A stretch of DNA of 64,000 bases, taken from NCBI GenBank assembly GCA_963674685.2, contig CAXXWT010000005.1:620001-684000 (forward strand), given 5' to 3'. Numbering within the stretch: position 1 is the first letter of the stretch; each line of letters begins with the position of its first letter. The translations under genes and the position numbers were made by a program. Shown piece by piece: positions 42,520-51,167 of the stretch. This DNA is from G963674685 sp963674685. Lineage in GTDB: Bacteria; Lernaellota; Lernaellaia; JACKCT01. Below the pieces are notes generated by a model. The model was not told the DNA's origin, did not search any database, and saw nothing but the letters and a program-made list of their open reading frames with translations.

Positions 42520-43683
42520 TTATTTGATTTTAGCCGAACCCTGATTTTTCATTGCAAGCATCAATTTTTCTTTTGCTTCGATGTGCGAAAACCGCAGTTT
42601 CGGAAGATCGCTTCTGATTCCTTTTCGTATGTGGACGTCAATAAACGCCGGGCCGTCATCTTGCAACAGTTTTTCGATGGCGTCGCGAAGTTCCCGCCCT
42701 GTTTCGACCGCCTTGCCGATGGTCCTATAACCCGCATTTTCAGCAATCCCGGTCAGATTCGCCCTAAAACCCGCCGAAAGCTGACAACCCACCGATTCAT
42801 GCACGCCGTTATTGAGCACTACGTGCAGAAAGTTCGGAAGACCGAGGACTCCGATAGTGGTCAAAGCCCCCATATGCATGATCGCGGCCGAATCGCCGTC
42901 CAGGCAGACGACCTGACGCTTCGGATGCGCCAGGGCCATTCCGGCGGCGATGGAAGAAGCATGACCCATTGCGCCGATATTCAAAAAATCCCTGTCGTGT
43001 TCCTCGCCACGCAAGTCACGCAGCGCGTAAAGTTCCCGCGTCGCGCGCCCGGTGGACGCGACGCAGATCGCATCGTTCGGTACGTTTTTAATGACAACCT
43101 CGATGGCGTTTTCCCGGCTCATTTCGAGTGTTTCGTTCGTGGAATCGAAGGGATCCTTCACCAGTTTCGCCAGTACGCCTTTTTTGACGATCAGCGCCGT
43201 CGGAGTGCTTTGCTTTTTCGCGGTGTCGACCGCCCACTGCGCATATTCAAGGGCTTTTTCGGTATTGTCATCGAGGATTTTGTGCGGGATTTCCATGTCT
43301 TCCATCAAGACGGGCGTCAAGTCGCCCTGCTTTTGATGATGCACGTGGTCATTAACCGCCGGATCGCCCCGCCAGCCGATGATCAGCACCATGGGAATGG
43401 CGTAAACTTCCTTATTGGTCAGCGAACAAAGGGGATTCACCGAATTGCCGATTCCGGAATTTTGCATATAGACCACCGGCACGGTTCCCGTGGCGAGGTG
43501 ATAACCGGTGGCCAGCGCGATCGCGTTGCCCTCGTTGGCGGCGATGACATGCTTTTCCCGCGGCAATTCCGTTTCCACGTAACGGCAGAAATCGTTGAGC
43601 AGGGTATCCGGCACGCCGGCAAAAAACTCGACGCCGGCATTTTGCAGGCATTCATGGAATCGTCGCATATCGATCATGGGCAT
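42520..43683 (-). CDS. ThDP-dependent phosphonopyruvate-decarboxylase-like enzyme
   Basis: A 387-residue single-chain thiamine-diphosphate decarboxylase. ANEGNAIALATGYHLATG holds the cofactor-activating Glu, and CLDGDSAAIMHMGALTTIG with VLNNGVHESVGCQ is the GDx...NN ThDP/Mg site in the form typical of phosphonopyruvate decarboxylase. No PEP phosphomutase gene occurs in this window, so a phosphonate pathway is not demonstrated. Related enzymes decarboxylate sulfopyruvate or other 2-oxo acids. It is separated by nine bases from the ATP-grasp gene. The product would be an aldehyde, a possible substrate for the aldo/keto reductase two genes upstream. Confidence 0.82.
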   Translation of the reverse strand: MPMIDMRRFHECLQNAGVEFFAGVPDTLLNDFCRYVETELPREKHVIAANEGNAIALATGYHLATGTVPVVYMQNSGIGNSVNPLCSLTNKEVYAIPMVLIIGWRGDPAVNDHVHHQKQGDLTPVLMEDMEIPHKILDDNTEKALEYAQWAVDTAKKQSTPTALIVKKGVLAKLVKDPFDSTNETLEMSRENAIEVVIKNVPNDAICVASTGRATRELYALRDLRGEEHDRDFLNIGAMGHASSIAAGMALAHPKRQVVCLDGDSAAIMHMGALTTIGVLGLPNFLHVVLNNGVHESVGCQLSAGFRANLTGIAENAGYRTIGKAVETGRELRDAIEKLLQDDGPAFIDVHIRKGIRSDLPKLRFSHIEAKEKLMLAMKNQGSAKIK

Positions 43684-43700
43684 ATCTCCAAAAAAAGCTT

Positions 43701-45098
43701 CTAGAGCAATTCAAATAGATTCGGCAGGTCACGCTCCAGATTCCACACGATCTCGATGACCTTTTGTATATCCTCCTCGGATCGGTTCGCGTATCCGGCC
43801 AAAGAAGCGAATTTCTCGTTGATTTCATCGTCGGACAGCGGAGTTTCAGGTTCTCCCCTGGGTGTATCCACGCTGGCCGAAAGGCTGTTTCCGTCCCGCG
43901 TGGTCACTTCAACCACGGCGCCGCACTGATCGGGAAAAAGGTCGCTGAGATGGTCATCCGCGCGAACCGAGATTTTTTTCGTCAGCGAGGAAATTGCCGA
44001 ATCTTGAATAAATTCCATGGAGTATTCCCGAAGACCGGCGCGGCCGGACGACAAAGCCACGGCGACGCTGTAAGGAATACTCATTTTAGCCGAGGAAATC
44101 CCGTTGATCTGCGTGTGATCGTGATTGGCTACGGCCAGGCGATAGGTGGCTACGTTGACGGATTCAATATCCTCCGGCCTTATCCGATGATCCGACCTGA
44201 TCTTGAGAACCGCATCGATGGCCGGATGACAATACCGGCAGGCCGCATAGGGTTTCACGTAGACTTTCTCGACGGCATAAGCTTCATCCTTCGCCGGTTC
44301 GAGTTGCGTGGCGTCGAATTCATCGGCCATCACCGAGAAAAATCCCATCTTGCCCGAAAAAGCATCCTTCGGTCCTTGAAAACCCGCCCTGGCCATGGAA
44401 ACCGCAAGAACGCCGCCGAGGGCCGCATGCCCTACGTTCAGCGGCTTTAATTCGGAATCGTCCTCAAGCACCTTGAGCGTTCCGGCGGCCGAAACCACCG
44501 CGGAAGAAAGCGCGTCTTTCATTATGGATGTGGATAGCCGGAGCATGGCGCCGATTCCCAGCGCGGCACCGACCATCCCGCACGTGCCCGTGGCGTGATA
44601 TCCGCGTACTTTATGGGAAGGCTGCATGGCGTTGGCGGTTCTAACGATCGCCTCATAACCCGTGATGACGCCCATAAGAAAATCCGCGCCCGATACATTC
44701 TCCTTTTCCGCCAGCGGCAAAAGCGCCGAGAAAAGCGGAGAGCCGGGATGAACAATGCCCGATATCACTCCGTCGTCGAGTTCGGCGATATGAGAGCTGA
44801 GGCCGTTGACAAAAGCGGCGCTAAGAATGTCACTTTTTCGGCCAAAACCGATAACCGCTGCATCGTTTTGATTCTTGCCGAAGTCTTTTAATAGGGCTTT
44901 TCCTTTTTCCTGGGCCATCCGCGCGCCGGCAAAGGAAGCCCCCAGATAATCCAGCAGACACCTTTTGGCCTGCCGATAAACGGCATCGGATATCTCTTCG
45001 CCTTCAATCGCGCAGAGATTATCGATAAACCTGTCAGTCAAATTTGTATTCATTTTTTGGTCCATGCGATCATTAACCGTCATTGGTTCTCCGGTCAC
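43701..45098 (-). CDS. MmgE/PrpD family dehydratase or decarboxylase
   Basis: A 465-residue member of the family that includes 2-methylcitrate dehydratase and cis-aconitate decarboxylase. Landmarks are LDYLGASFAGAR, AFVNGLSSHIAELDDGV, GYHATGTCGMVGAALG, and KPYAACRYCHPAIDAVLKI, the usual active-site Lys/Cys/His region. The reaction probably concerns a tricarboxylate-like or branched hydroxy acid. It overlaps the aldo/keto reductase by four bases. With the CitE-like lyase at the head of the operon it suggests chemistry on a citrate- or citramalate-like intermediate. Confidence 0.87.
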   Translation of the reverse strand: MTGEPMTVNDRMDQKMNTNLTDRFIDNLCAIEGEEISDAVYRQAKRCLLDYLGASFAGARMAQEKGKALLKDFGKNQNDAAVIGFGRKSDILSAAFVNGLSSHIAELDDGVISGIVHPGSPLFSALLPLAEKENVSGADFLMGVITGYEAIVRTANAMQPSHKVRGYHATGTCGMVGAALGIGAMLRLSTSIMKDALSSAVVSAAGTLKVLEDDSELKPLNVGHAALGGVLAVSMARAGFQGPKDAFSGKMGFFSVMADEFDATQLEPAKDEAYAVEKVYVKPYAACRYCHPAIDAVLKIRSDHRIRPEDIESVNVATYRLAVANHDHTQINGISSAKMSIPYSVAVALSSGRAGLREYSMEFIQDSAISSLTKKISVRADDHLSDLFPDQCGAVVEVTTRDGNSLSASVDTPRGEPETPLSDDEINEKFASLAGYANRSEEDIQKVIEIVWNLERDLPNLFELL

Positions 45099-46051
45099 GC
45101 CTTTTTGTCGGGAATAAACCGAAAATACTCGGGGCTGTCCGGCCTGGTTTTTTCCCAGGCGGCGCCGAAAGCCTCGGCGACCGGCTCGGGAAGCGCGCCC
45201 TTGCCCCCCGACGCAAGGTTTTCTTCGAGATGATTGATTTTGGAAGCGCCGATTATGATGGCGTCTCCTTGAGACTCGTCAAGACACGAATGGTGCGCGA
45301 GCCACCGGAAGGCTGCTTCGGACAGATTGATGTCCGCTTCCCGGCACTTTTCCGTCAGCAAGCCGACGGCTTCAAAAAACGATTCCTTCCAATACCGATT
45401 GCGGTAATTGGGGCGATGGGTGAATCGGCCGGGAGAAGGCGAATCGCTTATGGAGGAATATTTTCCCGACAACAGGCCTCCGGCCAGCGGATTGTATGCG
45501 TAAAAACGCATCCCGAGTTTTCGAAGCGCCGGGAAAAGCTCGTCTTCGGGCTTGCGGCTCAATCCGTTGTACATTCCCTGATAAACGGCGGGGCGCGGCC
45601 AGCCGCGTTCTTTGCACAGATGCCATATGTCCACCACCATCCACGCCGGGAAATTGCTCAGGCCCAGTTCCTTGAACTTGCCCTTTGCGTGAAGCTCGGC
45701 AGCGGCTTCCAGCGCGCTTTCAATGGGAGTGTTCGGATCGGGGAAATGAAAATACAGGATATCCGCCGCATCTCGGCCGAGTCGGCTTAAAGACTCGCCG
45801 AACTGCGTGTTCACCGCCTGCGCGTCCAGTCTGCCCGTAATCCTCGGGTTGACCTTCGTTCCGATGACAAAGGAATCGTATTCGCCGTTATTGATGATCG
45901 AACCGAGAATCCGTTCGGTTTCGCCGTCGTTGTACACGTAGGCCGTATCAATTTCCCGACGTCCGGTTTCGACAAAAAGCTTCAGCATCTCCCGGCTGCC
46001 GTCGGCGTCAACCTGGGGCCCGAATGTCATTGTGCCCAATATCAAGTTCAT
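45095..46051 (-). CDS. aldo/keto reductase
   Basis: A 318-residue NADPH-dependent reductase of the AKR superfamily, in style near the AKR7 (aflatoxin aldehyde reductase) group. The catalytic tetrad is visible: D35 and Y40 in EIDTAYVYNDG, K66 in IGTKVNP and H102 in LYFHFPDP. The C-terminal EAFRWLAHHSCLDESQGDAIIIGAS is the NADP-binding region. It likely reduces an aldehyde or ketone produced within the operon. Coupled to the MmgE/PrpD gene by ATGA. Confidence 0.9.
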   Translation of the reverse strand: MNLILGTMTFGPQVDADGSREMLKLFVETGRREIDTAYVYNDGETERILGSIINNGEYDSFVIGTKVNPRITGRLDAQAVNTQFGESLSRLGRDAADILYFHFPDPNTPIESALEAAAELHAKGKFKELGLSNFPAWMVVDIWHLCKERGWPRPAVYQGMYNGLSRKPEDELFPALRKLGMRFYAYNPLAGGLLSGKYSSISDSPSPGRFTHRPNYRNRYWKESFFEAVGLLTEKCREADINLSEAAFRWLAHHSCLDESQGDAIIIGASKINHLEENLASGGKGALPEPVAEAFGAAWEKTRPDSPEYFRFIPDKKA

Positions 46052-46073
46052 TATTATCCGCCGCTTTATGTGA

Positions 46074-46967
46074 TTACTTGATGGAACCTTTGGAAGAAAA
46101 AATGGCTTCGGGGCAATATTTGTCGATGACCCGCTTCACAAGCCTTACCTGCTTCGCCCGCTTTTTGGCGTCCGCATCGCTGGATTCCCAACTGTGTGTC
46201 TTGGCCACCGAACCGCCGGTTTTCAGGTACATGGGCGCCGCCACGCGGAGCATGTCCGGCACCTCGTAGTGACGGATAAATCCCCCGGACGAAGCCGGAT
46301 TTTCCATATGCACGTCGAGGGGAATATCCACGGCCCGGCGCATGGCCCCGAGCATCTGCACCTGAATGTCCCGCACGGGATTGATGGAGTCGGCGCCGAT
46401 GCTTTCCAGCAGTTTGGCGGAACAGGGATTTCCGTGCCCGCAATGCGCCGAGACCTTGAACCGGCATTCTTTGGGGATTTCCCCGGCCTTGCGCGCCTGG
46501 TCGAGCAGCCAGAGGCATCCTTCGTCGTACACCAGAAACGACCGACAGCCTAAATCCGCCGCTCTTTTCACGTCTTCCACGGCCCGGACGATCTGTTCCT
46601 GTCCGCGCAGCCGGTAGCCCATGCGCTGTCCTTCGGGAGTGTGAACCGATGCGCTGGTGTCGTACGTGGCCCTGGGCCCGATCGCCAGCACCAGATCCAC
46701 TTGTCCTTTTACGGCCAAATCAACCATCCGGCTGATGTCTTCATCGGACAGCATCATAATGCCTTTAGTCTGCGTGACGCGGTGAATGTGCGGTCCGTTT
46801 TTGTCAAGGTCTTCCAGCAGGGCTTCCATGGCGCCGGGGCCTTGTATGCCGGGCACCTCGAAACGGTATTGCGCCCCGTCGCTGAATCGCTTTTCCGAGG
46901 GGCTTAAATCGTAGGCGTCGCCTCCCGGCAGTCCCAAAGAGGTTAAAAATTCTCTTGTGGCCTTCAT
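46074..46967 (-). CDS. U32-peptidase-annotated TIM-barrel protein
   Basis: A 297-residue TIM-barrel protein of a conserved family often labelled U32 peptidase without biochemical support. The N-terminus REFLTSLGLPGGDAYDLSPS and DGAQYRFEVPGIQGP are family landmarks, with KVSAHCGHGNPCSAKLLES and PLDVHMENPASSGGFIRHYE later. It lacks the U32 signature seen in the gene at 4987-6015. It probably handles a small organic acid or phosphorylated metabolite together with its operon neighbours. Function unknown. Confidence 0.7.
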   Translation of the reverse strand: MKATREFLTSLGLPGGDAYDLSPSEKRFSDGAQYRFEVPGIQGPGAMEALLEDLDKNGPHIHRVTQTKGIMMLSDEDISRMVDLAVKGQVDLVLAIGPRATYDTSASVHTPEGQRMGYRLRGQEQIVRAVEDVKRAADLGCRSFLVYDEGCLWLLDQARKAGEIPKECRFKVSAHCGHGNPCSAKLLESIGADSINPVRDIQVQMLGAMRRAVDIPLDVHMENPASSGGFIRHYEVPDMLRVAAPMYLKTGGSVAKTHSWESSDADAKKRAKQVRLVKRVIDKYCPEAIFSSKGSIK

Positions 46968-46997
46968 GTTTTTTTCCTTTTAAATACCGATTACAAA

Positions 46998-48116
46998 TCA
47001 GCAGGATTCCTTACTCTTTCCTTTGATTCCAAGGATCAATTCAAGATAACGGTTCTCGTTTTCAATTACACCGTAGGCGCGGGCTCTATGGATGGTTTTC
47101 CCGGCCCAGTTTCGATGCGGATTGATTTCGTTCATTTTATTCGCGTTGGCGCTTTTTATAACGCCCCCCGATGTATCCAGAATCTGCTTGGCGTCCTCAT
47201 ATTCCTCCCGAGTGACCGCCTGCATGCCATTGACAAAACGCAGATGCGATGGGTGGATGATCGTCTTTCCGATAAAGCCGTTGGCCTTGTCCAGAATCAC
47301 TTCACGCAGCAGGCCGTCGATGGCTTCATTCACGATGGAGCCGCGCTGCAGCAATGAGCGATGTATGCCGCGACCCAGAAGGTGGTTGATATCATCCTTT
47401 TTGTCCGCCAGAAAATATTCCCAGACCGGCGCCGAGAGGACATATTCCTCTTTTACCCTGGTGAAGTAGTTGAGAATGTCCGAAAGGCAGTCCCTTATCG
47501 TCATGATGTCGTATATCGAGTAGTTGATTCCACGGCGCACTCCGAAGATCGAGGAAAAATCGGTTGCGCCCACGCGGATGTTGAGGACTTTATGCCTGTA
47601 CTTGCCAAGCAACTTCTTGATTTTATTCAACTCTTCAAACCGGGTTTCCTTCAGGGCTATCGTCGGCCCCTCGAGGATCGGCATTCCGTAAAATGAAGCA
47701 TGAAGGGCGCTTTCCGCTTTTTCCAGGCCATCGAAATACTCCTGGCCGTTTTCAGAATCGAATTTGGGAAAAACAAATCCGGTCAACACGGCGGCCTGAT
47801 CAGCATTCATCTTCAAAGTGAAAGCCTTGAACTGATCCGTATTTCGGACCCTCAGGAAAATCAGCGGGATGTCGTTGATCGAAATCGCGCCCTGCCGATA
47901 GGCGTCGGACAGCTTCGCGAGGTGACTCATTACGTTTTCTTCGGCAGCCGGAAGATCTTTTTCGTCAATGGCGTCTTCAAAGCACATGACCATGGACGGA
48001 GCGGGAGGATTTCCATCCAGAATCTTGGCGATGATATCCTTCGTGCCCGGCATATAGATGACTCCGCCAAGGCAATACTGCAGGAAATCTTTGTCAGTTT
48101 CCTTGCAAAAATCCAC
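46998..48116 (-). CDS. HpcH/HpaI aldolase / CitE-like lyase
   Basis: A 372-residue TIM-barrel C-C lyase of the citrate lyase beta/malyl-CoA lyase superfamily. GGVIYMPGTK is the N-terminal CitE motif, SMVMCFEDAID the conserved acidic Mg segment, NIRVGATDFSSIFG the barrel-end motif and FIGKTIIHPSHLRFVNG the CitE C-terminal signature. A 60-residue extension follows (NPHRNWAGKTIHRARAYGV). It is first in the operon. The frame begins at GTG 48116, but upstream in-frame codons to 48164 read KHHRHNPDFKFVEAP, look protein-like and follow a GGGGG site, so a non-standard ATC start at 48164 is possible. Confidence 0.83.
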   Translation of the reverse strand: MDFCKETDKDFLQYCLGGVIYMPGTKDIIAKILDGNPPAPSMVMCFEDAIDEKDLPAAEENVMSHLAKLSDAYRQGAISINDIPLIFLRVRNTDQFKAFTLKMNADQAAVLTGFVFPKFDSENGQEYFDGLEKAESALHASFYGMPILEGPTIALKETRFEELNKIKKLLGKYRHKVLNIRVGATDFSSIFGVRRGINYSIYDIMTIRDCLSDILNYFTRVKEEYVLSAPVWEYFLADKKDDINHLLGRGIHRSLLQRGSIVNEAIDGLLREVILDKANGFIGKTIIHPSHLRFVNGMQAVTREEYEDAKQILDTSGGVIKSANANKMNEINPHRNWAGKTIHRARAYGVIENENRYLELILGIKGKSKESC

Positions 48117-48298
48117 CGGCGCCTCGACAAACTTAAAATCGGGATTGTGTCTATGGTGTTTGATTTTATTACCCCCGGATTACAAATACTCAATTGAGTT
48201 TTATACTTTCAGCCTATATTCAAATACTTACACCTCACTCCACGACCTTTCCCAACAGCCCGAACCGGCGGCGCTATTTATGCCTGAAAGGCTGTAGA

Positions 48299-48337
48299 GG
48301 GCCGTTTGTTTAGCATATTTGTACAATTTTGTCTCTA
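48299..48337. promoter_or_regulatory. 39-bp shared motif, copy 2 (upstream of the eight-gene operon)
   Basis: GGGCCG, four bases, TTTAGCATATTTGT, five bases, TTTGTCTCTA, with the same block spacing as copy 1 at 38608-38646. It lies 183 bases upstream of the GTG start (135 if ATC 48164 is used); copy 1 is 116 bases upstream of wza. The gap 48117-48659 is divergent, so the motif might also serve the 2,3-dehydratase gene on the plus strand. No other gene is supported in the gap. Confidence 0.7.
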
Positions 48338-48659
48338 CATAACTCAACTTTTGTCCGAAATGGATTTGTTCGACAAATTGCATATAATCCCCAAAAATGA
48401 AGTGAATTCCATCGCGGATTCAAGGCGCGGGACTTGACTTGAGCGTACTTAAAAACCTAGAGTTCCATCGGCAAAGAGCTGACGCCATGAAAGCAATCAG
48501 GGGAAACGCGTTGTTTTCCTCCATAAAAAACATGACCGGCGATATTTTAATGATGGCGTCTTATATGGGAAGGCGCGTCACGGCTTTTTCACCGGCGAAT
48601 TAAAACAAACCGATTGCCGATTCAAAAGGTCGTCATTGCTTGAGGCCAGCAGAGGTCGA

Positions 48660-50144
48660 ATGATGCTCAATCCACTTTCCGACATCGCCGATTCAATGTC
48701 CAACCAGTGCAATTTCCTGGTTTCGGCGCTGACCGAGCGAAATCCTTTCATGGAAACCGAAAACTTCGGCGACTGGTTTGCCCGACGCCAGGAAGTCCAT
48801 CGTTTTGTCATCGAGGAAATTCCTTTCAAAGAGCTGGTAAAATGGGATTTTCATCCCGAAACCGGCAATCTGCAACATGAAAGCGGCAAGTTTTTCAGTA
48901 TCGAAGGGATTCGCGTCCAAACCAACTTCGGCGGTGTTTCATGCTGGACGCAGCCGATCATCAATCAACCTGAAATCGGCATTCTCGGCATCATTGCAAA
49001 AAAATTCGACGGCGTGCTTTACTTTTTAATGCAGGCGAAAATGGAGCCGGGCAACATCAATATGATCCAACTCGCTCCGACGCTTCAGGCCACGCGCAGC
49101 AATTTCACCCGCGTTCATCAGGGCAAGAGCCCGCCTTATCTCGAATATTTTCTTGAAAATTCCAACAAGCGCACGCTTTTGGACGTACTCCAATCCGAGC
49201 AGGGTGCGCGCTTTTTGCGGAAACGCAACAGAAATATCATCATCGAAGTCGACGGCGACGTGCCCGTCGGAGACGACTACTGCTGGCTCACTCTGGGACA
49301 GATCCACAAGATTCTCAGGATGGACAATGTCGTCAACATGGACGCGCGCACCGTGCTGTCTTGCATCCCGTTCGACCATCCATCCCTGGAAAACAGGCAG
49401 GTCTCGGGATTGATCTCGTCGCTGCGAAAATCGATGGATCCGACGATAACGAGCCGTCAGGCCCGATTCTGCGACGCTTTGGTGGCGTCGGCCCTGGACA
49501 CGCGCGATCATCTATACACCAACGACCACATCATCGGGTGGTTTACAAACCTCAAAGTCAGATACGAACTCGAAGTCCGTTCCATTCCGCTCAATGATGT
49601 TCAGAACTGGACGAAAACAAAGACGGACATCCATCATAACGACAAGAAATTCTTTTCCGTCATCGCCTGCCGGGTCGAGTCCGACTGCCGCGAAGTTTTT
49701 CAATGGACTCAGCCCCTGGTCAAGGCGCGGGAAAGCGGCATCATCGCCATGCTCATCAAGCGCATTAACGGAGTTTTTCATTTTCTGATTCAGGCCAAGG
49801 TCGAACCGGGAAATTTCGACATCCTCGAAATGGCGCCCTCGGTGCAGTGCATCACGGGAAGCTACGCGAATGCTCCGCAAAAAAGCCGGCCGCCTTTTCT
49901 CGATTACGTGCTCAACGCCGACGAAAGCCGGATTCGCTTCTCGACTCTTCAATCCGAAGAAGGAGGACGTTTCTTCCGCGAGGAAAACCGCAATATCGTC
50001 ATCGAGGTCGACGACGACTTTCCCGTTCAAGTGCCCGAAAACTATATCTGGATGACCATGAGTCAGCTTAAAAACTTCATCAAATACAACAATTTCGTGA
50101 ACGTTCAGTGCCGCTGCCTGGTCGCGGCTCTGGGATTCATTTAG
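48660..50144 (+). CDS. NDP-hexose 2,3-dehydratase
   Basis: A 494-residue member of the EvaA/TylCVI/OleV family, which removes the C2 hydroxyl from dTDP-4-keto-6-deoxyglucose, the first step to 2-deoxy sugars. The internal duplication typical of the family is plain: residues ~180-240 (ARFLRKRNRNIIIEVDGD) and ~430-490 (GRFFREENRNIVIEVDDD) repeat, as do WTQPIINQPEIGILGI and WTQPLVKARESGIIAM. The start is at ATG 48660 or the adjacent ATG 48663, both behind AGAGG. It takes the product of RmlB, encoded at the other end of the window. The 3-ketoreductase gene follows after 23 bases. Confidence 0.92.
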   Translation: MMLNPLSDIADSMSNQCNFLVSALTERNPFMETENFGDWFARRQEVHRFVIEEIPFKELVKWDFHPETGNLQHESGKFFSIEGIRVQTNFGGVSCWTQPIINQPEIGILGIIAKKFDGVLYFLMQAKMEPGNINMIQLAPTLQATRSNFTRVHQGKSPPYLEYFLENSNKRTLLDVLQSEQGARFLRKRNRNIIIEVDGDVPVGDDYCWLTLGQIHKILRMDNVVNMDARTVLSCIPFDHPSLENRQVSGLISSLRKSMDPTITSRQARFCDALVASALDTRDHLYTNDHIIGWFTNLKVRYELEVRSIPLNDVQNWTKTKTDIHHNDKKFFSVIACRVESDCREVFQWTQPLVKARESGIIAMLIKRINGVFHFLIQAKVEPGNFDILEMAPSVQCITGSYANAPQKSRPPFLDYVLNADESRIRFSTLQSEEGGRFFREENRNIVIEVDDDFPVQVPENYIWMTMSQLKNFIKYNNFVNVQCRCLVAALGFI

Positions 50145-50167
50145 GAAAAAGGGAGCGCGGCGGCGTC

Positions 50168-51133
50168 ATGCGTGAACTGAAAATCGGAGTCATGGGTTGT
50201 TCCTCCTTTGCCAGACGGGCCATGATCCCGGCGATCAATCAATGTGAAAAAACCGCATTGACGGCCATCGCCAGCCGGACCCTGGAGCGCGCCGGAGAAT
50301 ATACGCGCCAATTCGGCGGCGACGCCGTGGAAGGATACGACGACCTGCTCAAGCGACCGGATGTCGATGCGGTTTATATGCCCCTTCCGACCGGACTGCA
50401 TGAGCAATGGGTGACAAAAGCCCTGGAAGCGGGCAAGCACCTGCTCGTTGAAAAATCGTTTTCCGAAAACTACGAATCGACGCAAAAAATGGTTTCCATG
50501 GCGCAGGACGCCAAGTTGCTGGTGATGGAAAACTATCTTTTCCCTCATCACTCGCAGTACGCGTGGATCAGGGACTTCATGGATTCCGGCGAGTTGGGAG
50601 AAATCCGCCTGATCCGCAGCACGTTCGGCTTTCCGCCTTTGAATCCGGACAATTTTCGCTACAACAAAGCGCTGGGCGGCGGCGCGCTCCTGGATGCGGG
50701 GGGGTACGTCACGAAGATCACGCACCTTATCCTGGGCGATGAAGCCGTACTTCTCGGCTCGTCGCGCCGATACAGCGCCGAACTCGGCGTCGATCTTTAT
50801 GGCGACGCGATGTTCAAAAATGCCCAAGGCCTGGTGGCGCAGGTGGCGTTCGGTTTCGATTATTTTTACCAGTGCAACCTGGAAATCCTGGGCACGAAGG
50901 GAAAACTCACCGCGGACCGCCTGTTCACGCCGCCTCCGGGATTCAGTCCCGTCGTGCACATTGAACGCCAGGGAAAAAAGGTCGAGTTAAATCTCCCGCA
51001 GGATAATCACTATCTCAATATGATCTCATTTTTTTCAGACACGATCCTTCAAGACCGCGATTTTTCCGCCCATTGGGAGGATCTTAAGGCGCAGGCGCGT
51101 CTGCTCGACGCAATAGCCCGAAGCGCCAGATAA
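50168..51133 (+). CDS. Gfo/Idh/MocA oxidoreductase, probable NDP-hexose 3-ketoreductase
   Basis: A 321-residue NAD(P)-dependent reductase. The ATG at 50168 gives MRELKIGVMGCSSFARRAMIPA, a Rossmann start; upstream in-frame codons run into the previous gene. The catalytic Lys is in LLVEKSFSENY (EKS replacing the common EKP) and LDAGGYVTKITHLILG holds the usual C-terminal active-site region. Members such as OleW and TylCII reduce the unstable 3,4-diketo product of the 2,3-dehydratase, and this gene's position right after that enzyme fits that step. Product: an NDP-4-keto-2,6-dideoxyhexose. Confidence 0.88.
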   Translation: MRELKIGVMGCSSFARRAMIPAINQCEKTALTAIASRTLERAGEYTRQFGGDAVEGYDDLLKRPDVDAVYMPLPTGLHEQWVTKALEAGKHLLVEKSFSENYESTQKMVSMAQDAKLLVMENYLFPHHSQYAWIRDFMDSGELGEIRLIRSTFGFPPLNPDNFRYNKALGGGALLDAGGYVTKITHLILGDEAVLLGSSRRYSAELGVDLYGDAMFKNAQGLVAQVAFGFDYFYQCNLEILGTKGKLTADRLFTPPPGFSPVVHIERQGKKVELNLPQDNHYLNMISFFSDTILQDRDFSAHWEDLKAQARLLDAIARSAR

Positions 51134-51167
51134 AATTCCCCATCGATGTATAGAAAGATACGCAACC

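Noticed and set aside
39830..43683. Reading the lyase and decarboxylase as bacterial coenzyme M synthesis
   Set aside because: No phosphosulfolactate synthase-like or second AspFS lyase gene is present, and the neighbours do not fit that route.
46074..46967. Assignment as a real U32 peptidase
   Set aside because: The U32 cysteine signature is absent; the label comes only from loose family naming.
38815..48116. Reading the operon as a phosphonate biosynthesis cluster
   Set aside because: Only the decarboxylase fits; there is no PEP phosphomutase or phosphonate-specific partner in the window.
48487..48603. A 38-codon ORF starting ATG AAA GCA upstream of the 2,3-dehydratase gene
   Set aside because: There is no good ribosome-binding site, its composition is not clearly protein-like, and it is short enough to occur by chance.
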